Of a stretch of DNA of 64,000 bases, positions 1-12,199 are shown piece by piece; position 1 is the first letter of the stretch; every line of letters begins with the position of its first letter. The DNA lies in NCBI GenBank assembly GCA_028023455.1, contig JAQFVV010012506.1:2286714-2350713 (forward strand), given 5' to 3'. The notes under the pieces are model-generated. The model searched no databases. It had not been told where the DNA came from and was given only the letters and a program-made list of their open reading frames with translations. This DNA comes from Epiperipatus broadwayi (Eukaryota; Onychophora; Udeonychophora; Euonychophora; Peripatidae). The position numbers were made by a program, and so were the translations under genes.

Positions 1-45
1 GTTATTCTTCATCAGTTAATAAAAAATTATAACACTCCAATTGTA

Positions 46-81
46 ATCCAAGTTTAGATAGTTATCCAAGTTTAGATAGTT
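46..81. repeat. Short tandem repeat, 18 bp x 2
   Basis: An 18-bp unit (ATCCAAGTTTAGATAGTT) occurs twice in direct succession. It lies just outside the PLE that begins at 142. No function is suggested. Confidence 0.8.
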
Positions 82-141
82 AGAATAGCATAAATTTTAA
101 TCTTGAACTTCTTTTTTCTTTAAAAAATAGTCAGTATAAAC

Positions 142-223
142 AATATTCACCAAAATATAAAATAACAAACCAATTTTCTTTAAAAAACTTGTTTTTTTAA
201 TTATTATGACTATATGAATTTTA
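142..223 (+). repeat. PLE-A inverted repeat, left arm
   Basis: This arm of 82 bp is the exact reverse complement of 1390-1471. It overlaps the first codons of the RT-tail ORF at 214, so that ATG lies in the inverted arm and is unlikely to be the native start. Perfect identity suggests a recent origin or gene conversion. Confidence 0.95.
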
Positions 224-636
224 CATCTGTTTTTAGAAAAAAAACATTTCATGGTCTAATTACTAACTGGTTTTCAGACATTGATATACATTGTAAAATG
301 AATATTATAAAAAACAGAATTAAAAGAGCAATATTGATATGTTCTAATGATTTATTATTGGACAAAGAATTAGAATTGATAAAAAAGGAATGTTATTTAA
401 ATGAATATCCAAATAAAATTATTGGAAAAATTTTTTCAGATTATAATTTGAATTTAATTAAAAAGAAGATTAAAGGAGAAAATAAAATTAATAATAAAGT
501 TAATAATATTAATAAAATTTACATAGGATTTAAAGTATCAAAAAATATTTTTATTAGGATTAAAAATATTTGTAAAAAAATTAATAATAAATTTAACATT
601 AAATTACATCCTGTATATAAAAAAAGAAAGATTTAA
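214..636 (+). pseudogene. PLE reverse transcriptase, C-terminal (thumb) fragment
   Basis: A 140-residue open frame matching the end of a Penelope-type reverse transcriptase. Residues 7-25 (VFRKKTFHGLITNWFSDID) correspond to the conserved segment following the catalytic palm, normally of the form V-x-R-K-x-T-F-T-G-L-x-x-N-W-x-S. The stretch RIKRAILICSNDLLLDKELE and then NEYPNKII match the thumb helices and the Y-P turn seen in this family. The finger and palm motifs, including the catalytic aspartates, are absent. The first codons come from the inverted terminal arm. The ORF ends 32 bp before the nuclease ORF; in an intact PLE both would be one polyprotein, so frame damage or loss of a linker is likely. 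The residue pattern makes the assignment fairly secure. Confidence 0.8.
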
Positions 637-668
637 AAAAACTGATTAATTATAATGAAAAATATGAT

Positions 669-1019
669 ATGCTTGAAGCTATGAAAGGTGTATATATGAT
701 AAAATGTTTAGACTGCTGGAATGTTGGTAAAAGTGTTTCTTATATTGGAAATACTAAAAATAAGTTAAGAACAAGATTAAAACAACATCTATCAGATAAA
801 AAATCTGCAATTTATTTTCATAAATCTAAATCTGGTCACATCAATTACAAAATAGAACTTTTAGAAACAGTAATTAATTATAAAGAAAGATTTTTAAAGG
901 AAAATTTTTATATTAAGGAATTTAAACCATATATGAATAAAAAACTAATTGATTTTATAAAAGATAAAAAACTAGTCACATCATTAGCAAAAAATAGAAC
1001 TTTTAGAAACAATAATTAA
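669..1019 (+). pseudogene. PLE GIY-YIG endonuclease domain
   Basis: This 116-residue frame carries the GIY-YIG nuclease typical of the C-terminus of Penelope-like proteins, which nicks target DNA to prime reverse transcription. Visible parts are the GVYMIKC strand with a C-x-x-C pair (KCLDCW), SYIG as the YIG half, then NKLRTRLKQH with the conserved Arg and His, and KERFLKENFYIKEFKPYMNK, which holds the acidic residue and Asn-type helix of the family. The true C-terminus is disturbed by a partial direct duplication (851-957 repeated at 993-1087), so the last ~15 residues are probably not native. It sits immediately downstream of the RT tail, as expected. Confidence 0.85.
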
Positions 1020-1087
1020 TTATAAAGTAAGTTTAAAAAAGAAAAAAATTTTTTATATTAAGGAATTTAAAAAACTAATTGATTTTT
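851..1087 (+). repeat. Internal partial tandem duplication in PLE-A
   Basis: Sequence from 851 (AATAGAACTTTTAGAAAC) to about 957 recurs with small changes and deletions from 993 to 1087, an offset of about 142 bp. The duplication covers the 3' end of the nuclease coding region, so the ORF ends inside the second copy. It is a local slip or template-switch event in a dead copy. Confidence 0.7.
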
Positions 1088-1339
1088 GTAGATGATAAGA
1101 CTGGTTTTGAGGTATTTTATCTAAATATAATTTAAACAGAGTGGTTTAAATAGAAGTTTAAATTGTAGGTTTTTAAATAGAGGAAGGTAATGTTTTTATG
1201 TTTTATATTAGATTTATGTTTTTAAAAGAAAAAAAATTTTTTAAAAAGAATTTTGTGAAGATTTGAAATATATATAGGGTTTAATGATTATATAATGTTT
1301 TATTTTATTTATTTTGTTATTTTTTGTATATTTTAGTGG

Positions 1340-1376
1340 CTTGAAAAAGGCTATAAGGATGTAAATAGTCGAAACG
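1340..1376 (+). ncRNA. Hammerhead-like motif at PLE-A 3' end (degenerate)
   Basis: A 6-bp helix GGCTAT/ATAGTC (one G-U pair) encloses a 10-nt loop and is followed directly by GAAACG, as helix II and the GAAA box of a hammerhead would be. Upstream is CTTGAAAAA in place of the CTGANGA box, so the core is degenerate. PLE ends are known to encode hammerhead ribozymes. Here the position, between the nuclease ORF and the terminal inverted repeat, supports the assignment. Activity is doubtful. Confidence 0.5.
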
Positions 1377-1389
1377 TTGCTCTTGAAAT

Positions 1390-1471
1390 TAAAATTCATA
1401 TAGTCATAATAATTAAAAAAACAAGTTTTTTAAAGAAAATTGGTTTGTTATTTTATATTTTGGTGAATATT
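1390..1471 (-). repeat. PLE-A inverted repeat, right arm
   Basis: The exact reverse complement of 142-223 (82 bp, no mismatch), starting 13 bp after the hammerhead-like motif. It marks the 3' limit of PLE-A. Confidence 0.95.
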
Positions 1472-4400
1472 ACAATTATTCTTAAAATATCATTTATTTA
1501 TATTTCCATATTTCTTTTCTTCATACATCGTCTTGTTCCAGTAAAAAAATTATTGGCAAATTATTGTTTTTTTGTAACACCTTTGTATATTATACATATC
1601 GTATATATATAAATCAAAATAAATAAATAAATGATTATTTCTGTTATACGGTTACAACTTATATATATATATGCATGTAAACTCACTATTATATTTCAAT
1701 ATTAATAATCTCACCAAATGTTTTTAAAAAACTCTTATATGTAGTGATCTACATGATATTTTTTATTTTTCTTTACTACCTCTAAGCTATTGAAACAACA
1801 TTAAATAAACTGAAGTCATGTGATAGAATCACTGATATTTTATCGATTTTATATTTGTAATTAATACATCTTTAGGTATCAAATGCAGTTTCGCTTCTTT
1901 CTCTAATCACGCATTTTCTTTCTTTTTTTTTAATGTAGCAATTTTTATTTTAATTGAAAATTTTTATTTACTATCATTTTGACAGGTTTTTATAACTTCC
2001 AATTCTTTTCTTATAGGTTTTTTCTTCTTTAGTTTCAACATTCAATTAAAATGAAATTGTGAAAGACATTTTTTATAACGTTTTTAAAATTGTTTTAATA
2101 ATCAAGAGACTGAACGAATTTGTAATATCTAGTTATCATCCCTAGAAATGCAAAATTAATTAAATAATTGATCATTTGTTTCATAGAGATTTATATTCTC
2201 ATTGAATCATATACAAAACATATGTTTTAAAATATAGTGTATAATATGTCAGTAATTCTTTTAATCAAATAATTGTAAATTATTATTAATTCAGCTATTC
2301 ACAGTTAAAATTCAGTTCATTTTGTAGTTAAGGTATAGGGATTGTAATGGTAAAACTATTCTTTAACTTCATTTAACATTGCATTAATGATGGACTCATG
2401 GGGTAATGTTTTTAGATTAATTCTTAGATAAATAAAATACTTAAGAAAAATCTGTTTGATCACATAAAGTGTAACACTGAAGTCTACTCCTAGAAACTCC
2501 CTGTTCTTCCATACATTCTGACACTAGATATCAGAAGAGAAGTTATTTCAAAGAAATTGTATCAAAAACTCTTAAACAGATTGGACTTGCCAATAATTCA
2601 TCATATAGATTTACTACTTAAGATTTATCTCAAATCAAAATTCTGCTTTGGGATGTAAAAATCTACAGTTAAAAATTATATGGCAAAAAGTGGATTCTTA
2701 TGAGATTCCAAGCAAATACCTTTTTCCTGATTTATTAATAAAATTATCTATATTTGATCTTCTTAGACACAACTGGATTTTTATCAACATATTCAGGACA
2801 ATGTGGACAAACACAACAATGATATGACTAAGAAATTATTCCTGAAGTGGCTAAATTGAAGATCTTAACAAAACTACTAGTGAATCTATCTCCTGGTTAG
2901 AACCTTATAAGTTCCTTGTAATATTTTATTAATATTTAATAAACCCACACAGTAAATAAATAAGTATTATGATTAATGTGACATTTAGATGCTCAAACAT
3001 CTCATGACATCTTCAGTGGTTAATTATAATATACTATAATTTTTATTTCAATATCTGTTCTGGTAATTATTTTGTTTTTTGAATCTTTGCAATTATAAAA
3101 TTATAGTGCTTTTATGATACTTTAAAAATTAAAGATATAGGTGGAATTGATTGTATTGTGTATAAAGTTTTAAATAGTTTAGAATTTTTTTATGATTTAA
3201 TATGTCAATTAAATTAACAGAGTTAATTACCATATACTTTGGCAACTATGATTCACTATAATTAAACTTGAATTATGAGTGTGAGTATGTGTTCAAAATT
3301 GTAGTGAGATATTTCGGTAACTAGGCAAGCTAAACATTTCAGTCTTCTCTCTATCACTATTATAAAACAAGCAATAATTGATTGGTTTTCAAATGGAACA
3401 ATATAAATTCAAAATGTTGAAATAAATTTATAATTATAAAATGTAGCAATGTAGCAACTGTGGCAATTTTTTGCTTGTTTTTCCTATCATTACGGTACTG
3501 CATGTGTGCATAAATATGTAAAGGATTGGTGTCATTAATCACTTTAAGCCAAAGACCTTTTAATAATTATGCAGAAATGTATACATGTTGACAAGGCTGC
3601 TGCATGGTTAAGAAATACCTTTGTGTAAGCCAAATTCCTGTGTCCCTAGTCCCATGAACAAAGCTAACCTGAGAACAGTTCGATGGCACAAGACCTCGCA
3701 TTTATCAAGGTCCCAGGCTTGCATGATCTATTTCTTTTGTAAAGATCAAAAAATAAAACATTTTATCACAAACTAATTAAAAAGTGTTTCTTTTTTGACA
3801 AACTCTGTAATTTGTTATCCTACAATAAATATCATAAGCAAAGGAATATAATTATACAAGCACTGATTATGCAGTAATACAGATTTTTCAGTTACCTACA
3901 ATATTTATGTCTAAATGCTTTGCAATGTTCTGGCTAAGTTAATGTGAAGTCAGCATAGATCAAGAATGATTCTCTTCCTTAACCTTTTGATCTATTAAAT
4001 TTTCAAAAATAAAAAAAAAATTAAGATGATGTTATTAACAGATTCACAATAAAACATTGAAGAAAATAATATATATATATATTCAAATATTGATTCAATA
4101 AAATTGTACAAATCATATTTATAATTTCAAACAAATATGTAATTATTTACACATTATAAGTATTAACTTGTGCAATTTTAATATATCTATATTTGCAAGT
4201 AAGATAATTTTTTTAAGATCTAAATATTTTTTATCCTGTGAAAAAGACTCCCCCACTTTGGCACAAAAACATTTCACCAAGCTCCACATTTTTGGGGCCA
4301 GTTCTGACCATGAAATGAAACTAATAAATTAAAACAAAATGAATTCTATATAATTTTGTTTAACAAAAAATACAGAAGCAGTAAAATATAAAAATATATA

Positions 4401-5350
4401 TAATTATTTACACTTTTATCTTTTTAAATATTAACTCTCCTGATTTTGATGGCTACAATATAATAAATAATGATTAATTTTAATTAGGTCACCTCCAACC
4501 AATATGTTAATTAATTACTTAAAAACACCTCTTGGTTGTTACTTTATTTCATTCAGATTCTCTCGTGCATAACTTGTTATATTTTCTATTAACAAAGTCA
4601 GATTCTCAAATATTCATTCAATAATAGAATATTTACACTACTTCTGATTTAATTTTTGATATGATAGTTATTTCAGTATAATAACTTACTATATATATAT
4701 ATATAGAGAGAGAGCACTTTTTATTAGCCCAGTCTATTCTAAAATAAAATTTTGGTGTATAATTTTAAATTTTACAAATCTAATAATATTTACTTATTAA
4801 AAGAAGACAATAATGACATATTAGATCATAGGGTTTAAATGTGGGTTTAACTAATGGAAATTTATAAATGACCTTAACTCAAGATACATATAAATAATAA
4901 CCTACAGAGTCGTATATATGCAGATGGATGAACAATTAATATCATTTAGTATTTAAAACCAATGAAGTTTAAATTGTGTTTTGTAAACATGATGCATTAT
5001 AGAGACCAATAAGTATAATTTGTGCGCATTTGATTTTAAAAATAAAAAATTGTTTATAGTCGGATTGGCATGTTATGCTTAAAAATAAATAAACATTTAT
5101 CAATTTTGCAAAATACTAATCTAAAATTAATACAGTAAATTCTATTTTTATTTAATTTATAAAAAAAATATTATATTTCAATATTTTTTTGTAAAAAACC
5201 AAAACTGTCATTTTAAAATTATAAACCAAAAAAACTTGCAAGTTAAATGTATGTTAACAGAAAAAGTGGGAAATATCAACCAATCACAAAGGGTCAAACA
5301 ATATTTTACTATAAAATTGAAGAAAGAAAAAAAAGCTTCTTCTTGATTGT
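1472..5350. other. AT-rich stretch without recognised genes
   Basis: I see no supported gene. It holds poly(A)/poly(T) tracts, short (TA)n runs (for example about 4690-4706) and one patch of lower AT content at about 3570-3735 that I cannot identify. The region at about 2480-2990 is also less AT-biased and might be an eroded element, but its translations match no family I recognise. Confidence 0.5.
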
Positions 5351-5367
5351 AAAAAATAAGTAACTAG

Positions 5368-5468
5368 TCTTGCGTTGTTAGCCGAGAGGTATCGCAGCCA
5401 TAATGCAAGCAAGTAGTTGGTTGCAGACGGGTGTGGGTTCGCGTCCTGGCAGATGCTATGACATATGG
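5368..5468 (+). mobile_element. tRNA-derived SINE with 17-bp target-site duplication
   Basis: A short insertion of 101 bp, much richer in GC than its surroundings, contains a plausible RNA polymerase III A box (TTAGCCGAGAGGT) and, about 50 bp downstream, a B box (GGTTCGCGTCC), as in a tRNA-like SINE head. It is flanked on both sides by the same 17 bp, AAAAAATAAGTAACTAG, at 5351-5367 and 5469-5485, the mark of LINE-mediated retroposition. The perfect duplication suggests a fairly recent insertion. It is not a working tRNA gene: I could not fold a full cloverleaf with a matched acceptor stem. Confidence 0.75.
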
Positions 5469-5485
5469 AAAAAATAAGTAACTAG

Positions 5486-7953
5486 GCTTTTTCTTTTCTT
5501 GTGATATATTTTTTTAAAAAGTTGGATTAAAAATTCCTAAAATCTTATTATTTGCAAGCAGAAAAAGTAATGAATTGTAACTCTGTATTGATATATTGGA
5601 TATTTATAAGCTTTATTTTTAAACTAATGGAATAAATTAATCGTTTTCTACTGGGCAAATCAATGGTCAATAATTCCCAATAATCTCTTGGAAATTAATA
5701 TATATTGAGGAAATAATCAGAGATAAATAATCAACAAATATATTCACTGAAAGGGAACAATAATTGTGCCATGGGGAAAATGAATTGCAGTAATAAACAA
5801 AAGGAAATAAATAAACACCTTCAATATTCAGCAAGGATAAATAAAAGAACTGTAAATCTCTGGGAAACATTAAGTATATATATTTAAGATTCAATAGAAC
5901 TAAATTAGGAATAGCTGAAAAGTGTTCATTATCATTCCGGCTACACATAAAATCCTAATGATAATAAGGGATAGGAGAAGTATTTAATCTGAGCCATACT
6001 GGCAGGAATATCAGTTTTTATAAAGTTTAATTGAAAATGTTGCATGACACATATATTTTGATTAAAATCATAAGTGTACCTTATAATATATATGGAAATA
6101 TATGTCATCTAGAATAAATAAGGCAAGTCATAAATAAATTTTTTTGGTATTACTCAACAAAGAACAAAAGGAAGGATTATTATTGCAACAACCCAATTAC
6201 CTCATGAATCTTATGATAAACAGAATCTTCAGAGAAAGAAAGTGAAAATAAAAGTTATAATAAATTTATGTGGTGTGGAACAACCCAGAACGCTAAGAAA
6301 TTTAAAGTTGTTGTTATACTTTTAGCTGAGTTTAAAAGAGAACTTGTTTCTAATGTTGGTATTTATACGTTTTAATATATGAGTTGTAAGTACAATAGGG
6401 GGATTAAATCAATTAATAAGGAATTAATTCAAGTGTTATATTAATAGTTATTTAATAATTAGGTTGAGATTAAAGATTATTAATCATTTAAATAAACAAA
6501 TATGCTCAGCACCCAGTATGAAAGGTATAATAGGGTATTTAACACGATATATACACAATCCAAAGGTCAGGGTGTGCTTACATGTGCGAATGGATAAACA
6601 AAAAACGATGATATTTTCTTATATGAAATATAAAAGTATTAATTTTGTTTTGCTTATCAACCTCCAGAATTATGACAATCTTTTCTCCATTGTTTTGGTA
6701 TTATTATAGAGGTTGAAATGACAGACCATAAATTGAAAAAAAAAAGAATGATTGTTTAATAAACTGGGTATGTGATATGTATGCACATACATAGGGATAA
6801 ATATCTTAACATACAATGGGAGATTGTTAGTTTTGTTTAATTATAACACTCCGAAGATTAATTTTCTATTGTTATTATTATTATAATATATGTGTATATC
6901 ATTTTGTTATAAGTTATTTTAAATTAGATGTTAATGGTAATGTTTATTGTAATCATTTGTAATGAATATTATTAAAATTATTGTTTTGAAAGTTTTATCA
7001 AATTCTAATTGTTGCATTTCTCTTCTGGGCTCAATTTCACCACATCACACGAACTCAAAATGTACAGTTGAAATTAAAATGAAAAGTCAATTCAGTTTAG
7101 AGCAATCTAACAGTTTAATAAGCACACATTTCTTATTAGAGATTTTTACTTGCTACATGCTGCCTCGATCCCATAGGTCATTGAAGACATTGCCAATTAT
7201 TAAGGTGTGTTTATTAATATGAAATTAGATGATATATTAGTTATTAGTGAAAGTATTAGGGTTAATTACAGTTTAGTTAATAATATTATTTTAATATTAA
7301 GTATTAAAGAACATAAATATAAATCTTGATTATGGATTTAACTTATAAGCCTTTCTTAATTTGTGCACTACCCATGGAAATCCGTAAAACCCCTCTTGAT
7401 ATTCCATTGGTAGTATGAAAAATTAATAAATCAATGATTATCCTGAGATCTCCTTATTGTAAAGTTATTTTTGTGATTATTGCCAATCTTAATTATCAAA
7501 AATAATAGGAATCACAGTTTATTTGTAATTATCTAACAGATTAATTTAATGAGTGATTGAATTAAAACTTAATAATTATAAATATACGATATTGAATATT
7601 ATTGTTAGCCATGAGAGTATGTAGATGCTTAATAAGAAGGAGTATCTGGATATTCTTATGCCATTGAACAAATATTTTGTATTTGTTTAATGTTAAGGGG
7701 ATGTGATCTGTTTATAGGTAAACGAGTCTCACATTACTTATATTTAAATATGTCTTATTTTAGAAATGGTAAATCTAGTAAAAATAACTTGGGATAAATA
7801 CTAACCTTAATTTCTTCAATTCTAATATCATTATTAAGTATTCTATCCTCAAATTTCATTTTACTAAACAAACTATCTATATAATTCTTTTGCTCCTCTC
7901 TTAATTAATCAATGTTTATATTATTCATCCTTTTGGGCTATTATTTTCTTCAA
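5486..7953. other. AT-rich stretch without recognised genes
   Basis: No gene is supported. Short open frames here have the composition of random AT-rich sequence. The part from about 7800 may be the downstream end of the Gag-like element: on the minus strand 7900-7810 reads LREEQKNYIDSLFSKMKF and onward, a charged helical sequence that ends at a GTTAGT. Confidence 0.45.
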
Positions 7954-8887
7954 TTATTTCTTTATTTGATCTATTAATTCTTTCTCTAACTTCTTCAACC
8001 TTTCTCCAATTTTAGATCGATATCTTTGATCTTCAGTTTTATTAGATTTTATAACCTGTAAATTTTTCTCTATTCCTATTCCCAACTCTATTTTAATTTC
8101 TAGAGTACTGTTATCCATTTCTTCTTTCACTTCTGTTCTTAAATATTCAAACTTGTTTTCCATTAATTCCATTTGATTCTGTATACCTTTAACACCACTA
8201 TCTACATGCTCTATCTTCACATTCAGTTCATCTTTACTAACTGTCCATTGTTTTATAGGTTCTTTACCCTGAACTTGGAGAGCTTGAACATTTTTATGAA
8301 TGTATCCCTCTAATTTTTCATCTATTTTCTCTTTTACTACCTCTATAACATTTTCTTTTGTTGCAAACTTTTCACTTAATTCTTCAATTTTTTTCTCTAA
8401 ATCTCCCTTTATAAACTTAATGGCTTGTTGATTTTCAACTATACCTTTATTCATGAATTCTAACTTCTCACTTAGCACTTTATTAGTTTCTTGTAGTTCT
8501 TCTCTTAAAGATTTATTACTTCTAATTTTCCACTCAAATCTTCTCTTAAAGATTTGCTAGTCTATTCTAACTGTACTCTTAAAAATCTATTATCTTCTCT
8601 TAAAGGTTTACTAGTCTCTTGTAACTTTTTATTTAAAGATTCACTCAAAGATTCATTTATTTTCATCATCAATACAAATAAATCATCTAAACTTTTCATC
8701 TCTTCCACCACAACAACTTTCTTTTCTTCTATAACTTCACATTGAATATCCTTTCTTATTTCTCTATCTTTCCTATGACTCTCCCTTTCTTTTCCATCCT
8801 TATTTCCACTTTTAACATCTCCTTGAGATCTTGTTCTTGGACAGAACAAATATTTTCTTGTTTTTCTGAATTTTCAATTCCACTCAT
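7954..8887 (-). pseudogene. Gag-like coiled-coil ORF of a retroelement, frameshifted
   Basis: Read on the minus strand, three overlapping frames make one highly charged, helical protein. It starts at an ATG at 8887 (MSGIENSEKQENICSVQEQD), shifts into a frame with RTRSQGDVKSGNKDGKERE and ESLNKKLQETSKPLREDN, then shifts into a 174-residue frame from 8478 (LSEKLEFMNKGIVENQQAIK) ending with RLKKLEKELIDQIKK at 7954. Heptad-like Leu/Ile spacing in Lys/Glu-rich sequence predicts a long coiled coil. The N-terminal T-R-S-Q signature and the coiled coil resemble Gag proteins of arthropod LTR retroelements, but no zinc knuckle, protease or RT is seen nearby and no LTRs were found. A host coiled-coil pseudogene is the alternative. 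Confidence 0.5.
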
Positions 8888-11341
8888 TATTGAAAAATAT
8901 TTTTTTTAAACTAAAGCATTATGCTAATTTTTTTTTAAAAATATGACTTAGTTCAACTTCATAAAAATAATTTCTACTAGGATATTCCAACAATCAACAA
9001 TATCTCTCAAATAACTTGATAAATCAATTAAATTTCATTTTCATGATATCTATTGTTAGATACCATAAACAATATTTATAACTATTTATTTACAATAAAC
9101 TCAAATTCATATAAACAAGTTGCATACTTTCTTCTCTCAACATCATCACCACAAACACCACATGAATTATTCATACATGAACTATATCAATCTATGTATG
9201 ATTTGCCTATTGATCACATAGCCATATTAAACTAGCCTTTTATTAATATTTTAACAAAATCAAAAAAAAATTATTTGAACTATGTCTAATAATTCAATTA
9301 ATGCTTTAGACATTTTCCTATACATATCCAGATGTTAAGAATTTATATTATATTTACTTAAGAGAAGATATTTTCATACATTGTTTCATTGATAAATTTT
9401 TAAAAACTATTACCATGCCTTGCATTTTCTTTTGTTTAATGATAAATTATGATAATAACTAAAAAAATAATCAAATACCTGGTTTCTTCTATTAGAATAG
9501 ATAAAGAATTTTGTAAACACTTTCTCAATAGTTTGGTTTCAAGTGATGTTATATGGTTGTTACAATCAACAGAGTAGCATTAAATGATATATTATTTTAA
9601 TGAAATGCATGCAGTAGTATAGTTTTTTAAAAATTGTTTTTATTTATTTAATTTTGTTTTATTTGTATCTGGACCATCATGTATTTGGGTAATATTATGA
9701 ATCAATTATGAATTTTTAGCTAAGAAACAAATTCCACCACAATCCAAACTCAAGAAAAAGTAGATTAGTCAAACATGTAAAAAAGATAATATTGATATTT
9801 AAAAAATAAGATAATATTTTTATTAAAAGAAAAAAAAGATAGTATTGACATTTAAAAAAAAAGATTGATGCCTGAATGCCATATTTCAGCACCAGACACT
9901 CTAGCCCTATGGTATACTGAACACATGATACAAAAATTTATAAAATATGATTGAAAAATCTAATTACCTACTATACATAATTATTATGAGGTAATATTTT
10001 TAAAATAAGTTTATTCTTAAATAAATAATATGAGGGACAAACCCTCAAAAGTGCTAGGCCTGCATTAATTTACTTTGATTGTTTTTGTTACCACTAACAG
10101 CTTCTTCGCACAGCGTGTTAAAGAACTTGTATATTAATAAATTATTAATAAGAATGTGTCATTTTTTATATAAATTAGAATGTTTAAATATAAATTATTT
10201 GGGAATCTGAACATTTTTATTTACATATAAACTTTATTTATTATTACAACAAAATGGTGGCCATCTGTTCAGTTTAGTGCAGTGGTAAACTATACAATTT
10301 ATTGAACAATTATCACAAATCTGAGTAAAAAAATTAATCCTCTTAAAATTAAAAATATTTACAACGAGAATATGTTTTTAACAATGGAGTGATTCAGAAA
10401 TCTAAACCTTTTCATTTACTTATAAATTTCATTATTTATTGTGTCCATTCGGCATCTCTATTGATGAAGCATCTTTGCACCCTGAACATCCACATATGGC
10501 GGCTCTGCATGATGATTTTATTTAAAATAAAATATTTTATTTCAGATTAAGCACATTTACAAGAGACAATCTTCTACTTTCTTTTACAGAAAGTAACCAC
10601 TACATATTCTTGTATAAAAGTTTATTAATCTTCTAATCAGCTTTTCTACTAAAAAGACTAAGATTTATTAAATCATTATTAAAAAAACTTCAGTAAAATT
10701 AAAAATATAATTCTACATTTTATAAATATTATCTGTCCTTTCAAATTCAAATCAAGATGTTTGGCTTATTAAGCCAACTTGTAACAATTGAGCTTAGTAT
10801 TATAAATGTTCAAAATTTCTTAATGAAGAAAAATGTTCAAAAGCTTTATTAATGTTTTATTTTTGTAATAACCTTAGACAGGTGAGCAGATAAGGGCTCT
10901 TGGTTTTCTGTATTGTAATGTTATCCAAGGCTGTTTTGATAATATTACATTAGAATAGTTATTTCTTCATCAAAATATTTTTTGACTAAATTTTGTAAGT
11001 AAACATATAGCCTACATGCAATGGCTAACATGTATTCAAACAGATTGAACAACTTATCCTATATTATTGTGTTATAAAGCTGAACAGCTTTAAAATACAA
11101 TAATTATTTTTTTTCATATGATAATTTTATATTATTACAATTTTATTAACATAATCATATTTATGAAAACTTATGTAGAGACTGTGACTGAGACCAATTA
11201 AAGAGTCCTTGTTCAGCATTTTTGAGGGTACTTATTTTGTTCAACATCTTTATATGTTTCAAGAATGTGTGTTGGAGTGAAAAATTTAAGTATATCTAAA
11301 AATGTTAAGGCATTAAAATTGAATAATATTCAAAAGGTTTT

Positions 11342-11346
<5 letters not shown>
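8888..11346. other. AT-rich stretch without recognised genes
   Basis: No gene recognised. Small patches of lower AT content (about 9870-9930, 10030-10120, 10240-10290 and 10440-10515) could be fragments of old repeats, but none shows ends or coding potential I can name. Confidence 0.45.

Positions 11347-11421
<75 letters not shown>
11347..11421. repeat. (TA)n microsatellite
   Basis: An uninterrupted run of about 37 TA dinucleotides. The adjacent minus-strand open frame with a poly(IY) stretch is simply this repeat read as protein. Confidence 0.98.
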
Positions 11422-11424
<3 letters not shown>

Positions 11425-11529
11425 CAAAAGTGATCAGAGTTTCTTTTATTGGTGAATGGTTATGATTTGATAAAGTTAAGATGAAAGAGGTGTTAATCAA
11501 AATCAAAAATTTTGAAAAACATATCAATT

Positions 11530-12180
11530 GTTATTAATCCACTGCAGGATGGTCTCTCCAAGTTCAATCTATCATCTCTAATCTCTAGCCTCTCTTCTCC
11601 ACATCACATTTGCACACTTTCTTATTTTATCCATCCATATCACATGTTGTTTTTTTATGAATCTTTTATTACAATCTCTTGGAATCCAGTTTGAGGTTTC
11701 AATTGTCCTTCTATTAACATCTCTTCTAGCAATATGTCCATCCCAACTCCGGTCTTTTAATTCTTTCAAAGACATCAGTAACATCTATTTGTTCTCTTAC
11801 CCACGTATTGCATTTTTGATCTTTTATTATTACTCCTAACATACATTTCTCTATACTTCTTTAAGTTGTCTGAAGTCTCTGTATTGCTTTTCTATTAAGT
11901 GTGCAAGTCTCAGATCCATAAGTAAGAACTGGTAAAACGTATTTATTAAAAATCTTCGTTTTAAACATAGTCATGTTTTCTTTTAAAATTAAATTATATC
12001 TACCAAAAGCATTCCAACCAAGTTTAATTCTATGATTAATTTTATCCACTATGTTTTCATCTGTAGTAATAATCTGATCAAGGTATTTGTAGTTATTAAC
12101 TTCTTCTAACTCATCATACTGAATCTTTATTTTCAACTTTTGGAGAAATCCAATGAACATTACTTTAGTCTTTTTAACAT
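11530..12180 (-). pseudogene. RTE-type LINE reverse transcriptase, C-terminal end
   Basis: On the minus strand, 12160-11861 reads DELEEVNNYKYLDQIITTDE, then LGWNAFGRYNLIL, MTMFKTKIFNKYVLPVLTYG and SETCTLN. This is the well-known segment after the palm of RTE-like LINEs (the L-P-x-L-x-Y-G-x-E-x-W/C-x-L motif). A frameshift leads into KELKDRSWDGHIARRDVNRR, NWIPRDCNKR and KKQHVIWMDKIRKCANVMWR, which match the end of the same proteins (W-x-G-H-x-A-R; R-P-x-x-R-W-x-D-x-x). The end lies near 11530. At least two frameshifts and several stops show it is dead and strongly 5' truncated. No tail or target duplication could be fixed. Confidence 0.85.
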
Positions 12181-12199
12181 CTGATAACTCTTATATTTC

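Larger units (their letters stand above)
142..1471 (+). mobile_element. Truncated Penelope-like element (PLE-A) with inverted ends
   Basis: A 5'-truncated Penelope-like retroelement. On the plus strand it holds the C-terminal (thumb) part of the reverse transcriptase, a linker and a GIY-YIG endonuclease, in the order usual for PLEs, then a 3' untranslated region with a hammerhead-like motif. The whole is bounded by a perfect 82-bp inverted repeat (142-223 and 1390-1471). PLEs are known to carry partial inverted copies of themselves, so the left arm is probably an inverted copy of the 3' end. The catalytic RT palm is missing, so the copy cannot be autonomous. No target-site duplication is evident. 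Confidence 0.85.

Noticed and set aside
5368-5468. Functional tRNA gene
   Set aside because: A and B boxes are present but no complete cloverleaf with matched acceptor stem can be folded, and target duplications show it is a retroposed element.
11330-11527. 65-codon minus-strand frame with a poly(Ile-Tyr) stretch
   Set aside because: It is the (TA)n microsatellite read as protein.
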